Notes: generated by a model not told the origin, from the letters alone. DNA of 64,000 nucleotides from Acanthacorydalis orientalis (GCA_034766995.1 CM068313.1:37570996-37634995); one strand, 5' to 3'; positions 46,840 to 59,599 are shown, counted from the first letter of the stretch. Made by a program: numbers and translations.

Positions 46840-47352
46840 CTAAATAATACATTTATTTATCCATAATATATTACAAACTCTACATTCATAAATATAGATT
46901 TTTCATTTAACATTCTCTAGAAATGATAAGAAAATAAACAAAAAAATGTTCAATTTCTAAAACATTTTTATCCTGGAGGTGTGCGGAGATTAATAATAAG
47001 TTTACTTTGAAAATAATACTCATAACTAGAATCTTAGCAGCTAAAAAGATACAATTACTATTCATTCATCAATGTCATTAGATTACCACTATAAATCGTT
47101 AATAAACTTTATAAATTCTTTAATGTAATCAATAGATAAGATGTACTTATAGACAAGTTAATAATTTGTACTTTCATTTGTCTATAATGAAAGCGTTTGA
47201 CCTAAAAGAAAGTACTAACTCTATATATAGAGAAATCTCCATGTAAAGAAGATATAACTGTTGTGTCTAATTACATTTGTAATCTCATCTTGACATAAAA
47301 AAATTATCCCACGGTTGAATTTCTCTATAAATATATGATCATAAATACATTA

Positions 47353-47355
<3 letters not shown>

Positions 47356-47404
<49 letters not shown>
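47356..47404. repeat. (TA)n microsatellite
   Basis: Pure TA run of about 48 bases; the last array before a 5-kb array-free stretch. Confidence 0.97.
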
Positions 47405-47409
<5 letters not shown>

Positions 47410-47410
<1 letters not shown>

Positions 47411-50030
47411 AATAATAAAATAAAAAAATATAAGATACATAAATCAAACTATAGAACAGTAGCTAAAAGTACAGTAAAAAAGTAATAACCTAAGGATAAA
47501 TGAAAGATGCGATTTGTATTTTAAAAATGAAAGTTATAAATCGTTATTGGACATATTAGGATTAACTTCAGTTTATATAAAATTAATAAATACTTAAAAC
47601 AGTGCAATTTAATTAAATGTAATGCAATTTTTGATTTACTTAATAGAAGAAAAACCAAATCTAGGAATTAAGTACAGATTGTGCATATTTATATAGTTAT
47701 AAGTTTAATTTATTGAATATTTAACATGAATCCTAATTTGTTATTAACAAAGCAAAGCTAATAAAGATATTAAAAGCAAAATTAACGAAAGTAATATGAA
47801 TGAAGTATACTATTAAGAACAATTTCTTTTAAAAGTATTTATTTAATAATTAGATTAATAATGAATTCAAAATCGTATAACTTTCTTTAAAAATATTTTT
47901 GAAAGTTTATGTTATTATCTCTTAATAATTTGTGGAGATATCGTTATAACTAAATCACTTTATAAATTATTAATAAAAGGTCATAAAAGATTTTAAGATA
48001 TAAAACGAAAAAAACGAATATTATTCAATAATGGTAAATAAACAAATGATTAATAATAAAGTATGATATTTTCTGTTGGGGGTTTATGTGTTTTTCAGAT
48101 TATAAATCGTTGAATTAGTATTTATTTACAATAAGTATTTACTATTTGTAATATTTAGGTTTAATAACATTTCTTTGACGATAAAGCTTTTAGAAGTAAT
48201 ATTTTATCTCAAGAGATCGTGGAAGTGAAGTTAAGGTAGTAGAATTTAAATTTCGCTCGAAACTAAGTAAATTGGCATGAAGTTCTTTGGTTTGTGTGTG
48301 AAATAAGTTTAGACATTGAAAAATGACTAATATGTATATACATATAGCTTTATGAAAAAAAAAGTTTATTCTAAAAAATCTAAATTAAGTCTATTTTTTA
48401 TCCATTTCATTTTCTTTTTATTTCATTAACTTTCGGAACTTTTATTTACATTTTAACCAACTTGTGTAAGAATCTAGTTTTTTAATTTGCGGTTAAAGGA
48501 CAGGATACGTAAAATTATTTTTTCATGTGCCTCATTTAAGTCGATTTTACCATAAAATATTATATTCTTTTTCACTGTATCAGTTTTGTTTATATATATT
48601 ATTGATGCATGTATATAATATGTTCTGAGTACAACTAAAAGTCGTTACATTGCAGCATTGTCTTTCAATTTGTTTATAAATATGGTATCATTTTTTTTAA
48701 ATTAAAATGATGATTGTACGATTATTGTTTATTCTATTATATATTACTAATATTCATTTCACTGTTAATATCATCATTTTCGGAACGAAATCAAAAAAAT
48801 CATTTTCGGATTTAAGACATGTCATTTGACTGGTAATCAGTTATTAGATATTTAATATTTTGGCAGCCAAATTTTTGTAATATGTGCACTGTAATCTCAG
48901 TGACTAAATATACTTTTTATAGTCGTTTTTGTTTCAATATATATGTACGGGCATTGTTTCTTTACTTAAATTATTTACTGAGCAGTATTTCAAGTCCATA
49001 TTTTTTGCACGAATTGCTCTTTAAATAAAATCTTAATCTTACTATATTTTTGTGGTTACCTTTTTTCATTCGAACGAATGTCTTGGTTGTGTAACTACGC
49101 TATACTAATATATTGACTTCCGGTTCTGTTATGATTAAAGGGAACTACAGTGGATTAAGAGGAAATGTATTTAATTAGTTTGCTTTATCAATTACGTTAT
49201 TTACATTTGCAATGAAGGCTTCTGTTATAAAAAAATATATTAAAATTTGAGTTAATCGATGCATAGTTCAAAATAAATAATTAAAAAATAAAATTTGAAG
49301 TTTTTAAAGAAGTTAATTTTATTCCCAAAAAATAGTTAAAAGAATTTAATATAACTCTCTATAAAAGACACATTTTGTATTTTATCATCATTATTTTCAG
49401 CTGAATATCGATAAAGTCAGTACATATGTACACATTTTCATATGCATGTATTTTTCGTAACAATTTTTTATAACACTAGATTTAAAATTAAACAAGATTA
49501 ATGTTTCTTTAAAAAAAATGTGTTAAAAAGTTTAATCTTTTTTTGAATTTCTTTCATGTTCTCCTTGACACGAATTTTACACCAATTATATTTATTATTC
49601 TCTGTATTGTATGCATATGTATAAACCCTAGAGTCAAATGGATGGATTTGAACGATATATTGAGCCGCTATGATTTATAAAAGATTAACATGCTAACAGG
49701 TCATTTATAATACGAAACAGGTATTTAAATCGTAAAAATAATGTCAATAACGCAAATGTTAGTTTTTCGAAGAATGGAAAAAAGGAATTACCGACAGAGT
49801 ATGAAAGTGCACCACGATTATTACAAATGTAATGTAGATCGCTCGTTAAGATATAATAAAACTTGTATCGCTGAACCATATCATAATTGCTATATATTCA
49901 CGTTTCATTCACCAACATCAGTAATGAGCATACACACACAGCGTTATTGTCTGTGAAATGCATTTATTTTAAATTACATCACAAGTAAGTACATCATTCC
50001 AGTCATGCCGTGTGATTCTCGCCCACCCTA
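47410..50030. other. AT-rich spacer, nothing recognised
   Basis: A 71-codon ATG frame at 49741-49956 (plus) has no recognised feature and is not called. Confidence 0.45.
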
Positions 50031-50530
50031 AAATCCTTCATGCGTTTGTCAACGCATTCTGCTGGCGGAACTAAAAATCGAACCGTTCAAACGATTGTCG
50101 ACTTTAAGCACATGTTTTATAGAGACAGTTCTGGTGATGCGTGCGTGTGTGCAGTCCGCAGCGCTGATTGTGGATCGCGTGAGCGAATCTCGTTCTTGTG
50201 TACGACAGACATAGATGTGTTAATCGTGGGCTCGTACGAGGCCTTGACTAGGACAAGATACGATCTCGAGAGTTTTTAAGCAGAGACGAGGAGCGTCTCG
50301 TTGCCAAGGTCACGTGGTGTCTCTCGTCCGCCGTCGCAGCCGTCGTCACTGCACAAGTCTTGCATGGAACAACACCCATCCTTGGCGGCGGGGCTGCAGT
50401 GCGGCCAGGGAACGAGCCACTGCTCTTTACTTTATCAAAACATTGGCGTTCGATACTGCATATTGTATTTTTGAACTTTGTTTCAAATACACACAGGAAT
50501 ACACATTGCAATGTCGAGACTGGCTGCTGG
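50030..50530. promoter_or_regulatory. GC- and CpG-rich island, candidate promoter/first exon
   Basis: The largest GC-rich block outside genes: many CpG steps, a CACGTG E-box at 50311-50316, repeated CGTCTCG / GTCGTC, and GGCGGCGGGGCTGC. Several frames are open in part because TA-rich stops are rare here; none starts with a good ATG or resembles a known protein. The likeliest explanation is the promoter and 5' untranslated exon of a gene with long introns. TTTTATAGAG at 50117-50126 could be a TATA-like element. Direction not settled. Confidence 0.4.
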
Positions 50531-50649
50531 AAAAAACCTATGAAAACACGAACAGATTAGAAACTGGGATTTTTTTAATGAAACTTAGGAAATATAATTT
50601 AAAATTTAATGTAGCATTCGTGACAAAATATTATTACCATTAGTTACAT

Positions 50650-52378
50650 TTAAATGCACCGAACTCTCAAATGTTCTAGATTAATAACCTAAAAGAATTA
50701 TTTACATGCTATTCATTTTTATTTTTTCTAATTACTTGCATTAAAATGCTTAATCATATTTAATAGGGCAAAGATACCTTATATGATATTATTTCTCATT
50801 CAGTACAAAATATTTAAATTATTTTCTACTACTCTAGTGTAATGTTTTTACTTTGAGCATATTTCCAAAAAGTGTAGCTACCATCAATAAATATTTTTAA
50901 AAGAATATTTGTTATTGAAGTGGATATTTACAAAAATTAAATTAAATTTTGTAAAAACCCTTTTGTTTCTGCACATAATGAAATTGTACTCAAAAATTAA
51001 ACAAATTAAAGAAAATATAAAAAGAGTCTTTATAATAGTAATTACTTAAATATATTTCACAAAAAGCAAATAGTAAAAATACATAAATCAATAAAAAAAG
51101 CCATAACTTCAATTAAAAGTAGTAAACGATATTATAATAATATAAAATATTTATTCTTTATAAACAAATTAGCACCCAGAACACTAAAAAAAAATTCTTC
51201 ATCAAAATATATAAAAAATGTTCGTTTCTATTTAGCAATTTTTCGCAATTCAACACAGATTTTCTTCCCATAGAAAGAACGAACAGAAACTCTCATTACT
51301 GCAGACGATAACATAGATATGAATAGGCAATTCAAATAAACAATGAGACATGCTGAAATATTTTAATACAGAATATTTTGTAATGTTTGGAGTAATAATT
51401 CATTTGTGACAGTACGTTTATCAATCATAATAAATTGTCAAAATTCTTAATATTAACAGGAAGGAAGCGCTCAGTTTGAATATTTTTTACTAGAATTTCT
51501 TATTCATACAAAGTCGTAACTATCTTAATTTACTTTTATTAATTTATTCATATTATTTTCATATCTTTTACTCAAAGTTCTATATCCTTATATTTTTATT
51601 TTATTCAATTAATACTCATAAAAATAACTACTTTTTAATGAATAAATGTATTGGTGATCAGAAATATTCGATAGTGAATAATGTATATAATTTTTTTAAA
51701 ATAATAATAAGGTTACTGAATATTAACTAACTGATGAATTAACCATTTTGGGTGTAAAAATAATTATTATTCTGGAAGTGTTTTTTTATTGAACTTATTT
51801 TACAATGGTATTAAAATCCATGTTTATAATCGTTAATTATTAATTTAATTTAATAAAATTTTTGAAAGGTATTTTTTCTTGCTAATATTAATTTTCTTAA
51901 AATAAATTTTCATTTACGATTTATTTTTATAATCAAAAGTAATACACCGAAAGGCGATATTGGAATTTACAACACATTAATTAGTAGTCCAATATATTCA
52001 ACATTAGGCTATATTATTTTATAATTGAAAAACGAAACAGTTTTAGTTATACAAGTGAATTCGGTTGCCAATGTTAAACATTTTCATTAAACACTTTTGT
52101 AACTAATACAAAAAAAATATAAAAAATTTTTAATAAATAATTAAGTATTCTAAACAATATATATCTTTTCAGTGAAGTCTATTTTGACACTGATTGTAAA
52201 TAAAAATTAATGAATAGAAACATCTCATTAAACGAATAAAAATTGTTTTTTATTATAACAATGTTAGGCAAATATAACAAAATGATTAAAAACAAAAAAT
52301 ACCATTATTAAAAAAATATGTCCATGGAACGAAGAAAGGTAACTATTTGATTAAATATTTATTTCTTCTCTCTCTCCG

Positions 52379-52380
<2 letters not shown>
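50650..52380. other. AT-rich spacer, nothing recognised
   Basis: No supported feature. Confidence 0.5.
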
Positions 52381-52381
<1 letters not shown>

Positions 52382-52424
<43 letters not shown>

Positions 52425-52460
52425 AGAGAGAGAGTGTGTATGTGTGTATGTGTATGTATA
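52382..52460. repeat. Compound (TA)n(TG)n(GA)n repeat
   Basis: TA, TG and GA runs followed by GTATGT units. Confidence 0.94.
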
Positions 52461-52469
52461 ATTTATACT

Positions 52470-53520
52470 AGAAATTACAATATAATAAAATAATGAATGC
52501 TATTTTTTTTGTCATAAGAGGTAAAATGATTCAATTATAAGTACATCAATGAAATTAAGATCTCTTGTATATAGACTTGGTAGTAGAAATCTGCTTGTCA
52601 TAATATATAATGAACACAATTATAAATAATAATTGAAAAAAGAAATAGGATTTAAATTGTTCTCTATTTTTTGCGTTGCTGCAAGTAAATAATTTTTAAT
52701 ATATTAATGGATTTTGTATACGTGTTGATTGGCATTATCTTACATATTAATAGTGTTGTCATATAAAATAATAATAATTGTAAACGCAAACTTTATTATT
52801 ACTTAAAAATATATTTCTTTGTACGTTTTACTGAAATCTTAATATGGTTAATAACTAGATATAAAAAATTGTTTAATCATTCAAAGTATTTCTTCTCTTG
52901 TTGATGATTGACAATATATTTTATTTTAATATTAGAATCATTTATGTCTATAAATTTATATTATGCGTCTTTTGATCAAATTGATGGTTTTTAATTTTCG
53001 TATAGAATTTATATTGTAACACAGAGTGTATGGTTCTTCCTTCTAGTCTCTTCCTTAATACTGTGAATATTTTTTCATTATTATAAAAAAAATCGGGAGA
53101 TATGTGTAGTCATTTAAACAATCAAAATGGATATAAAAGTTACATAAAAAGTTAAATGAACGGAAACAAGCTCAAATGTCAAAAAAATGAAAGTATTTTT
53201 AAGTTTTAATATTTAATTACAATGGATTTTTCACTACACTTCTTATAGATACTGTCAGAATTTTCTGGTTGTTACTTTTTCTGTTCACTGGTCTGTTCAA
53301 GTAGTATAATTTTCTATGAATGTTATGACATAAAAAAGTTAAAAACCACTGCAATAATTGATGCTTGTCTGTGATTCTAATATCCTTTTTAACTATTTGC
53401 ATTTATGTCATTTCTATTTGTACTCCTAATGCATCCTGTTATGAGACATCAGATTTGTTGAAATTAGAAATCATTTCGCATCTCCGAATCCAGTGACTGT
53501 AATGAAAGCAACTTTTTAAA
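52470..53520. other. AT-rich spacer, nothing recognised
   Basis: No supported feature; the minus frame 53217-53402 is not convincing. Confidence 0.5.

Positions 53521-53527
<7 letters not shown>

Positions 53528-53566
<39 letters not shown>
53528..53566. repeat. (TA)n microsatellite
   Basis: Pure TA run of about 38 bases. Confidence 0.96.
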
Positions 53567-53737
53567 TTAACTCTTTGAATATAGATACTTTTTCTATTTG
53601 TAGTTTATACATTATTTTGCCTGTTTATCGTTTAATGATAAATATTTCATTAAAAAGAAGGAATATTTTTTTTTCGTACTTATAAAAGTATTGTTTTGGT
53701 TTTTTAAGTATTTAAATTGAAATTATATGCAAACATA

Positions 53738-53738
<1 letters not shown>

Positions 53739-53775
<37 letters not shown>
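53739..53775. repeat. (TA)n microsatellite
   Basis: Pure TA run of about 36 bases. Confidence 0.96.
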
Positions 53776-53778
<3 letters not shown>

Positions 53779-54116
53779 TTAAATTATTGTTGATAAATGT
53801 TTAAACTATTCTAAAAATATTTGTGATTATTTTCATGATTATATAGTTAAAAATGTATATATGACATGATCCAAATAATTTTCTATTATATCTGAACAGA
53901 TATTGTTTATAATTGGTTAAAAATCAGAAAAGAACAATAATTAAGAGACTATCTCATTATATTTTTTGAAACAGCATTTGAATAGTCATTAAAAGTAAAA
54001 TAAAAATTGTTTGTTTTAAATAAAAAAAAATATTAATGATTTTTTCTACTCTCTAAATGTAATAAAAATAATTTTCTGAAATATATTTTTTTACATTTTC
54101 TCGAAAAAGATATATC

Positions 54117-54168
<52 letters not shown>
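54117..54168. repeat. (TA)n microsatellite
   Basis: Pure TA run of about 52 bases, just before a retrotransposon fragment. Confidence 0.97.
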
Positions 54169-54171
<3 letters not shown>

Positions 54172-54209
54172 GTAGAAAGATGTAAACACAAAGCCATCAC
54201 TGATTTTTT

Positions 54210-54494
54210 TACTATGCTGTCATTAAAAGAAGAAAAGGCGACCTATGTTACAAATCAAAAAGGTTCAAAAGAAGAATAATTGCAAAATTTAGGTTAGGCA
54301 GCTGGGGGTGGGACTTTGAAAGAGATAAGTGTGGAAGCAAAGTATGCAAATTGTGTCATGGTAACATATACAATATTCATATACTAAAAGATTGTAAAGG
54401 ACTAGAACTATTAAGAGAAAGTTTACTTCCCAATATCAATCAGACAAGAATCAGTGTATTCATGGAATTGGTGGTCAGTCTAGCAAAATTTTGA
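54210..54494 (+). pseudogene. C-terminal fragment of a non-LTR retrotransposon reverse transcriptase protein
   Basis: One open plus frame of about 94 codons, bounded by stops. It contains RRIIAKFRLGSWGWDFERDK, then C-x4-C-x2-C-H, HILKDCKGLELL and RESLLP. The order 'IAKFRLG - Cys/His knuckle - HIL.DC..L' is the C-terminal end of reverse transcriptase proteins of Jockey/R1/CR1-type elements of insects. The frame lacks an ATG in a proper position and everything upstream is absent, as expected from 5' truncation during retrotransposition. Flanked by TA arrays at 54117 and 54700. Confidence 0.55.
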
Positions 54495-54697
54495 AAGCAT
54501 TGCTTCAAAAGACTGGAAACCAAGATATAGTTTAAGAATATAATGTACGAAATAAATAAATATACAGATATAGTCAACTGTAATAAGTGAATTATTATTA
54601 AAATGTAGTAGAATAGTTACATTTTGTATCTATCACGTTTAAATTTTGTTACTAACCTGTAAAAGTACTGTGAATTGTGACGTACGAGATTAACAAA

Positions 54698-54699
<2 letters not shown>

Positions 54700-54733
<34 letters not shown>

Positions 54734-54740
54734 ATAAAGC

Positions 54741-54785
<45 letters not shown>
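54700..54785. repeat. Two (TA)n tracts
   Basis: TA runs at 54700-54732 and 54744-54785, separated by 11 bases. Confidence 0.96.
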
Positions 54786-54793
<8 letters not shown>

Positions 54794-54799
54794 TTATAA

Positions 54800-55285
54800 G
54801 TTAAAAACAAAAAGGTTCGATTTAAATGATTGATAATTTTATGTGTTAAAATAAATGAGCACAGTCAAGAAATTAGAAGAAATGTATTAGCAATATTATA
54901 AGAACAAATATTATTAGTATTAAATTGCATCTTAATACTGTATTATATATTCATGTGTAAGAATACATTTTTTTCCTTTTTTATTTTTGTTTCGTTGCGT
55001 CTACATATTTCTGGTTACATTTTTTTCTATATTCTGTTATATTAATATCTGAAAAATTCAATGTTATTACATTGTTAATTGCTTCAACCTACTGAGAGCA
55101 TTAATAAACAAAATATTGTATTAAACAAGTCAATTAGTAATTATTTTTTGTTTAAGTATATTATAAATTCGCATTAAAATTATAACTAGTATCACTTAAT
55201 CTAGAAACAAATCTGTGGCATTATTTATTTCTTATAATGCTCATTTCATGAGAGGTATAAGTATTAGAATTCCAGCATATTTATA
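54800..55285. other. AT-rich spacer, nothing recognised
   Basis: No supported feature. Confidence 0.5.
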
Positions 55286-55288
<3 letters not shown>

Positions 55289-55344
<56 letters not shown>

Positions 55345-55350
55345 GTATGT
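55289..55350. repeat. (TA)n microsatellite, interrupted
   Basis: TA run with TACA and TATG at the end. Confidence 0.96.
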
Positions 55351-55837
55351 ATGAATTTACGTTTGTATTTATATATCTAAGAGAGTTCGTGTCAATGAAT
55401 TATGTGTGAAATTGTGTAAATAATTACATTCCTCTAATTAAAATATCTAAAGTAAACATACAGCTCAACAAACCATAAACCGGTTGTAATGGTTTTGAAA
55501 ATTAAATACTACTAATTTATTGTACTTAAAATACTAATATATGTAGTTACATGTTACAGTTAATAATTATTAATTAATTAATTTTTCAGAAATTGTAATA
55601 AATGTTTAAACAATATATAATTACAATTTTTAATTCGACAAAGATTTATTTTATTGATAGTAATTTTACTTATATTATTATATATTACAAATATATTTTA
55701 GTAAAATTATAAATGTTTTTGTATTTGAGATGTTAGTTTCACCTTAAACATTTTAATTAATTAAAACAAATATAATTTTTATATTTATAATACCTTAATA
55801 CTGATCTTAACATTAATCTTGAACATTAATTATTAGC

Positions 55838-55838
55838 A

Positions 55839-55908
<70 letters not shown>
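55838..55908. repeat. (TA)n microsatellite
   Basis: About 68 bases of TA that end exactly at the hAT terminal repeat. Confidence 0.97.
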
Positions 55909-55911
<3 letters not shown>

Positions 55912-56208
55912 TGGCGCACTCAGGATTTAATCAGGAAGGGGGCGAGTTGAACGGATAAATTTTTTTTTAATGTAAATTCAATAAAATTCTTTAGGGGATT
56001 ATAAAAAAATATTTAAAGAACAACAGCAGTTTTCTTTTCTTTTTGCAGAGCTCTTGAATGACTTCAGTCGTGGTTATATTAATCTTTGTGTATATACCAG
56101 TACGAACATTTTCGCGTGATGATTTTGTTTTGTTTTCTAATGTTTTTTCTCCTTTTCCTTTGTGTGATATCAGGTCATTTTGTCCCCTCCCCCATGGGTG
56201 CATCACTG
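55909..56208. mobile_element. hAT-type MITE (300 bp)
   Basis: Left end CAGTGGCGCACTCAGGATTT with GGGGGCG inside; right end, opposite strand, CAGTGATGCACCCATGGGGG with GGGGAC inside. CAGTGGCG ends followed by a G-run are typical of hAT-like elements of many animals. Flanking octamers are TATATATA (left) and TATGTGCA (right), 5 of 8 matching; the left one lies inside a TA array. No coding capacity; the plus and minus frames here are chance. Confidence 0.6.
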
Positions 56209-56220
56209 TATGTGCACATA

Positions 56221-56221
<1 letters not shown>

Positions 56222-56269
<48 letters not shown>

Positions 56270-56271
56270 TG

Positions 56272-56316
<45 letters not shown>
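56222..56316. repeat. Two (TA)n tracts
   Basis: TA runs at 56222-56267 and 56274-56316, between a hAT MITE and a mariner element. Confidence 0.97.
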
Positions 56317-56317
<1 letters not shown>

Positions 56318-56319
<2 letters not shown>

Positions 56320-57173
56320 GGTCGTTTGATAAGTTTGGTAAATTTTTATGTTGTGGTGCCACCGTTCATTTGGTAACGTCATAGCTATCAAGTATCACTT
56401 TTCAAACTAGTATAGCTGAAATTTCAGTTATAAGCAACGCGTTGTTCACATTCTACAGATGTTTGAAGTGAGCGTTGTAGCAGTTGCAGCAGAAATGAAA
56501 AAAAGGAGTAGGCCTTTTTGTGGCGATTTGTCACCGTGGATGAAACATGGATCTACTATTACACACCTGAGTCGAAGCAGCAGTCAAAGCAGTGGATGAC
56601 AACTGGTGAAAGTATGCCGAGGACCGTTTTGCCTGCTGGGCAGGTGATGGTGGCCACTGTTCTTTGGGATGTTCTAAGGAATCATCATGATAGACTACTT
56701 AACAAAGGGAAAACGTTAACAAGAACCTATTTGTAACATTATTGGACCATTTGAAAGAAAAAGTTAGGAAAAAACCGTTAGAAGAAGAAGAAATTTGGAA
56801 GAAGATCTGAAAGACGGCCAAGATTAGCCCACAAAAAAGTGCTGTTTTATCAGGACAAAGCGCCGCCCCACAAATCAACCGTCGTAGTGGTAAAATTGCA
56901 TGCATTAGGTTTCGAATTAATTCCTCATCCACTCTATTTTCCGAACTTGGCCCCGTGCGACTTCTTCCTCTTCCTAAACTAGAAAATTTGGCTCGGTGGG
57001 AAGAAATTCTCGTCGAATGAATGATGTTCTCGCCGTTGTTAATGCGTAATTTGCAGACTCGCTGGACCAAGTGGATAGCGCTCAATTAAGACTATGTTGA
57101 GAAATAAAATCGATTTTTTTTTCGAAAAACGTGTTTTAACTTGCTTTTTTACCATACAAATCAAACGATCCAC
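56318..57173 (+). mobile_element. Mariner element lacking the N-terminal domain
   Basis: Inverted ends GTGGGTCGTTTGATAAGTTT and, on the other strand, GTGGATCGTTTGATTTGTAT, both continuing GGTAAA. It sits between TA tracts on both sides, so the TA duplication cannot be told from the flank. At about 856 bases it is 400 shorter than a full mariner; the missing part is the N-terminal DNA-binding region. The catalytic region is separately listed. End sequence and protein differ from both other mariner lineages in the window. Confidence 0.85.
56512..57103 (+). pseudogene. Mariner transposase catalytic-domain pseudogene
   Basis: Plus-strand pieces in order: RFVTVDETWIYYYTPESKQQ (first catalytic Asp in VDETW); SKQWMTTGES; VMVATVLWD; a frameshifted KKPLEEEE region; VLFYQDKAPPHK-type piece (second Asp); LGFELIPHP, with SPDLAPSD altered to FPNLAPCD before FFLF, keeping the third Asp; and WLGGKKFSS-like end. 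Several frameshifts and stops, so inactive. Longest open piece is 56518-56736. The minus frame 56699-57085 is a shadow. Confidence 0.85.
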
Positions 57174-57177
57174 GTGC

Positions 57178-57201
57178 ATATATATATATATATATATATA
57201 T
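57178..57201. repeat. (TA)n microsatellite
   Basis: Short TA run beginning right after the mariner end. Confidence 0.94.
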
Positions 57202-57654
57202 GAGTATATATATATGCGTACATAAACACACTTCTAATATGTGTATATTGATATTTATTAAACAAAAATATATTATTTATAACAGTGGTTTCTACTTGAG
57301 GTTCGCGAGCCGTTCCATTGAGTTTCATTGCGTTTTTATCGTGAATTTACAGATGCAAGGATGAATGAAAATTCTATAGAAATATAAATGCTGTATAAGA
57401 AATATTGTATAATTTTCAATATTTTCGATATTCACAGCGATTATTTTATATAATGTTCTATTTTTCATTTTCGTATTTTCACTACAGGTATCTTTATTGG
57501 CATGGATACTCGCGAGGGAGCACTTTACTTTGAAATATAGTTATATGATATTTAAAACGCAAATGTAAAACTCATAAAAAATAACTGGAACAACGGTACA
57601 CTGTTAAAATTTAAGAATCACTGGTTTATAATACAGTGAACGACATTTCTTATC

Positions 57655-57655
<1 letters not shown>

Positions 57656-57736
<81 letters not shown>
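57656..57736. repeat. (TA)n microsatellite
   Basis: Pure TA run of about 80 bases, the longest uninterrupted array in the window. Confidence 0.97.
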
Positions 57737-57738
<2 letters not shown>

Positions 57739-58089
57739 TAGTACTGTATTATTAAAACACCTGGTAATTATGTATCTGCGATTGCTCTTTCATGATTAGT
57801 TTTAACTCATATAGTTTATCGGGAGCATGTTTTACTATTTTTTAAATGCTTTGTTTGTAATTCAGTACGTTGTTTTTATCAGATTTATTATGTTTTATAT
57901 ATTACGACTGATAATATTTTTGCGCTGCTATAAAGATTTTGGTTTTGGTATATAAATACATTTAAATTGCATATTTTACTTTTTAAATCCATTTGTGTGT
58001 CTGTGTTTATTTTTAAATTAGTTAATATATCTATTGCCATTTCTTTTTGTTCATTCATCTTATCAATTTATTCGTTAAGTTCATCAAAA

Positions 58090-58093
<4 letters not shown>

Positions 58094-58144
<51 letters not shown>

Positions 58145-58145
58145 T

Positions 58146-58177
<32 letters not shown>

Positions 58178-58183
58178 TGTATA

Positions 58184-58221
<38 letters not shown>

Positions 58222-58225
58222 TATA

Positions 58226-58258
<33 letters not shown>

Positions 58259-58260
58259 AT
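58094..58260. repeat. Compound (TA)n / (TG)n / (TATG)n repeat
   Basis: About 120 bases of TA with TG and TACA interruptions, then (TG)n and TATG units. Confidence 0.96.
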
Positions 58261-58526
58261 GTACCATGTTTTCGAATCTAATCATATATATTTTTGATCG
58301 CAGATCTCGTTATAAATCAAACAACATTGCAAATGTGTATCGAGTTAAGATCAGAAAATAAGAGTTATAATTAAACAAGCAGAGGATGGAAATTTTATGT
58401 AAGTATATTTATATATTTTATAAAAATGTATTCTGTTTGTACTGTCATTTATTAACATATCTTAAAACGAATGAAATAATATCATATTCTAAATATTTTA
58501 TAAAATATTAAATAAGTTAACCATAC

Positions 58527-58528
<2 letters not shown>

Positions 58529-58614
<86 letters not shown>

Positions 58615-58640
58615 AGTTTGTACGTGCGTGTGTATGTATA
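58529..58640. repeat. Compound (TA)n(TG)n repeat
   Basis: TA run with interruptions, a TG run, then a degenerate GTGTGTATGT tail. Confidence 0.95.
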
Positions 58641-58787
58641 TGATAAAATCGAAAATCGTGTAGAATTAACATTAAGTTATTCCTTTTTTGTTACAAAATA
58701 ATTATTTTAGTATATTCACATTTCAAAGAAAATAGTTCAGTCGAAACATTAACAATATTTTTTGTTTAAAATATTTTCAGACAGTTA

Positions 58788-58790
<3 letters not shown>

Positions 58791-58848
<58 letters not shown>
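58791..58848. repeat. (TA)n microsatellite
   Basis: Pure TA run of about 56 bases. Confidence 0.97.
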
Positions 58849-58854
<6 letters not shown>

Positions 58855-59301
58855 TCAAGTATTGCTGACTTGACTTTAACTGTAGTGCTTTTTTCATTGT
58901 AATCAGTCTTCAATCATGTAAAAGAATTCTTTTCATAAAAGTTTAAAATTCTTTTTATCCTTGTCCTCACTATTCGGTATCAAAGAAGATATTTAACTGT
59001 TTTTATCCTTATTAAAAACATTACAATAAATCTTTACTTTTGGTTTTGGCTAGTTATCTTCATAGAAATGAATAAATTGTGAAAGTTGCGATTCTTGCAA
59101 GTTATTCTTCGAGAAGCATCAAACCTGTCTCGTAATAGAAATATGTAAAAATTTATTTATTTTTAGATTGTTCAATATGACTTTTTTAAATATAAGTCAG
59201 TTAAAAATGTAGTTAAAATTTAAAATGCACATAAACACATAAATTCATTCAAACTATATTATACATCAAAACAAAATCTTTTGTAAAATATTATTTGGGA
59301 C

Positions 59302-59586
59302 CAGGCCCGTAGCCATATCGTCTCATATTAGAGAGAGAAACACAATTTTTGTGGAGGGAAATTTTCTTATGTAAAAATTGTTGGGTGTTACCGTGGAAAC
59401 GCTCTCATAGAAACAATTTGTTTCGCGCGTAGAAACGTTTTTAAAAATGAAAGTAAACCTAGGAAGATTCTCCCAGTGATTCTCCATGATTTTCAAATCT
59501 CCTAAAGTTGCAGATTTTGTCGGGGCAGGGACAAACTGAGCAACCAGAAGGGTAATTCCCCTTGCTCACCTCTGATTATGGGCCTG
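59302..59586. mobile_element. hAT-type MITE (285 bp)
   Basis: Ends CAGGCCCGTAGCCATATCG (left) and CAGGCCCATAATCAGAGGTG (right, opposite strand). The flanking octamers TTTGGGAC (59294-59301) and ATTGAGAC (59587-59594) agree at 6 of 8 positions, as expected for an aged hAT target duplication. Interior is non-coding and GC-rich for the window. Confidence 0.75.
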
Positions 59587-59599
59587 ATTGAGACTTTAA

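Noticed and set aside
49741..49956. 71-codon plus ATG frame
   Set aside because: No motif, splice or conservation evidence.
50248..50643. Overlapping frames on both strands in the GC-rich island
   Set aside because: Open because stop codons are rare in GC-rich DNA; none has a proper start or recognised domain.
56699..57085. 128-codon minus frame
   Set aside because: Antisense of mariner transposase.
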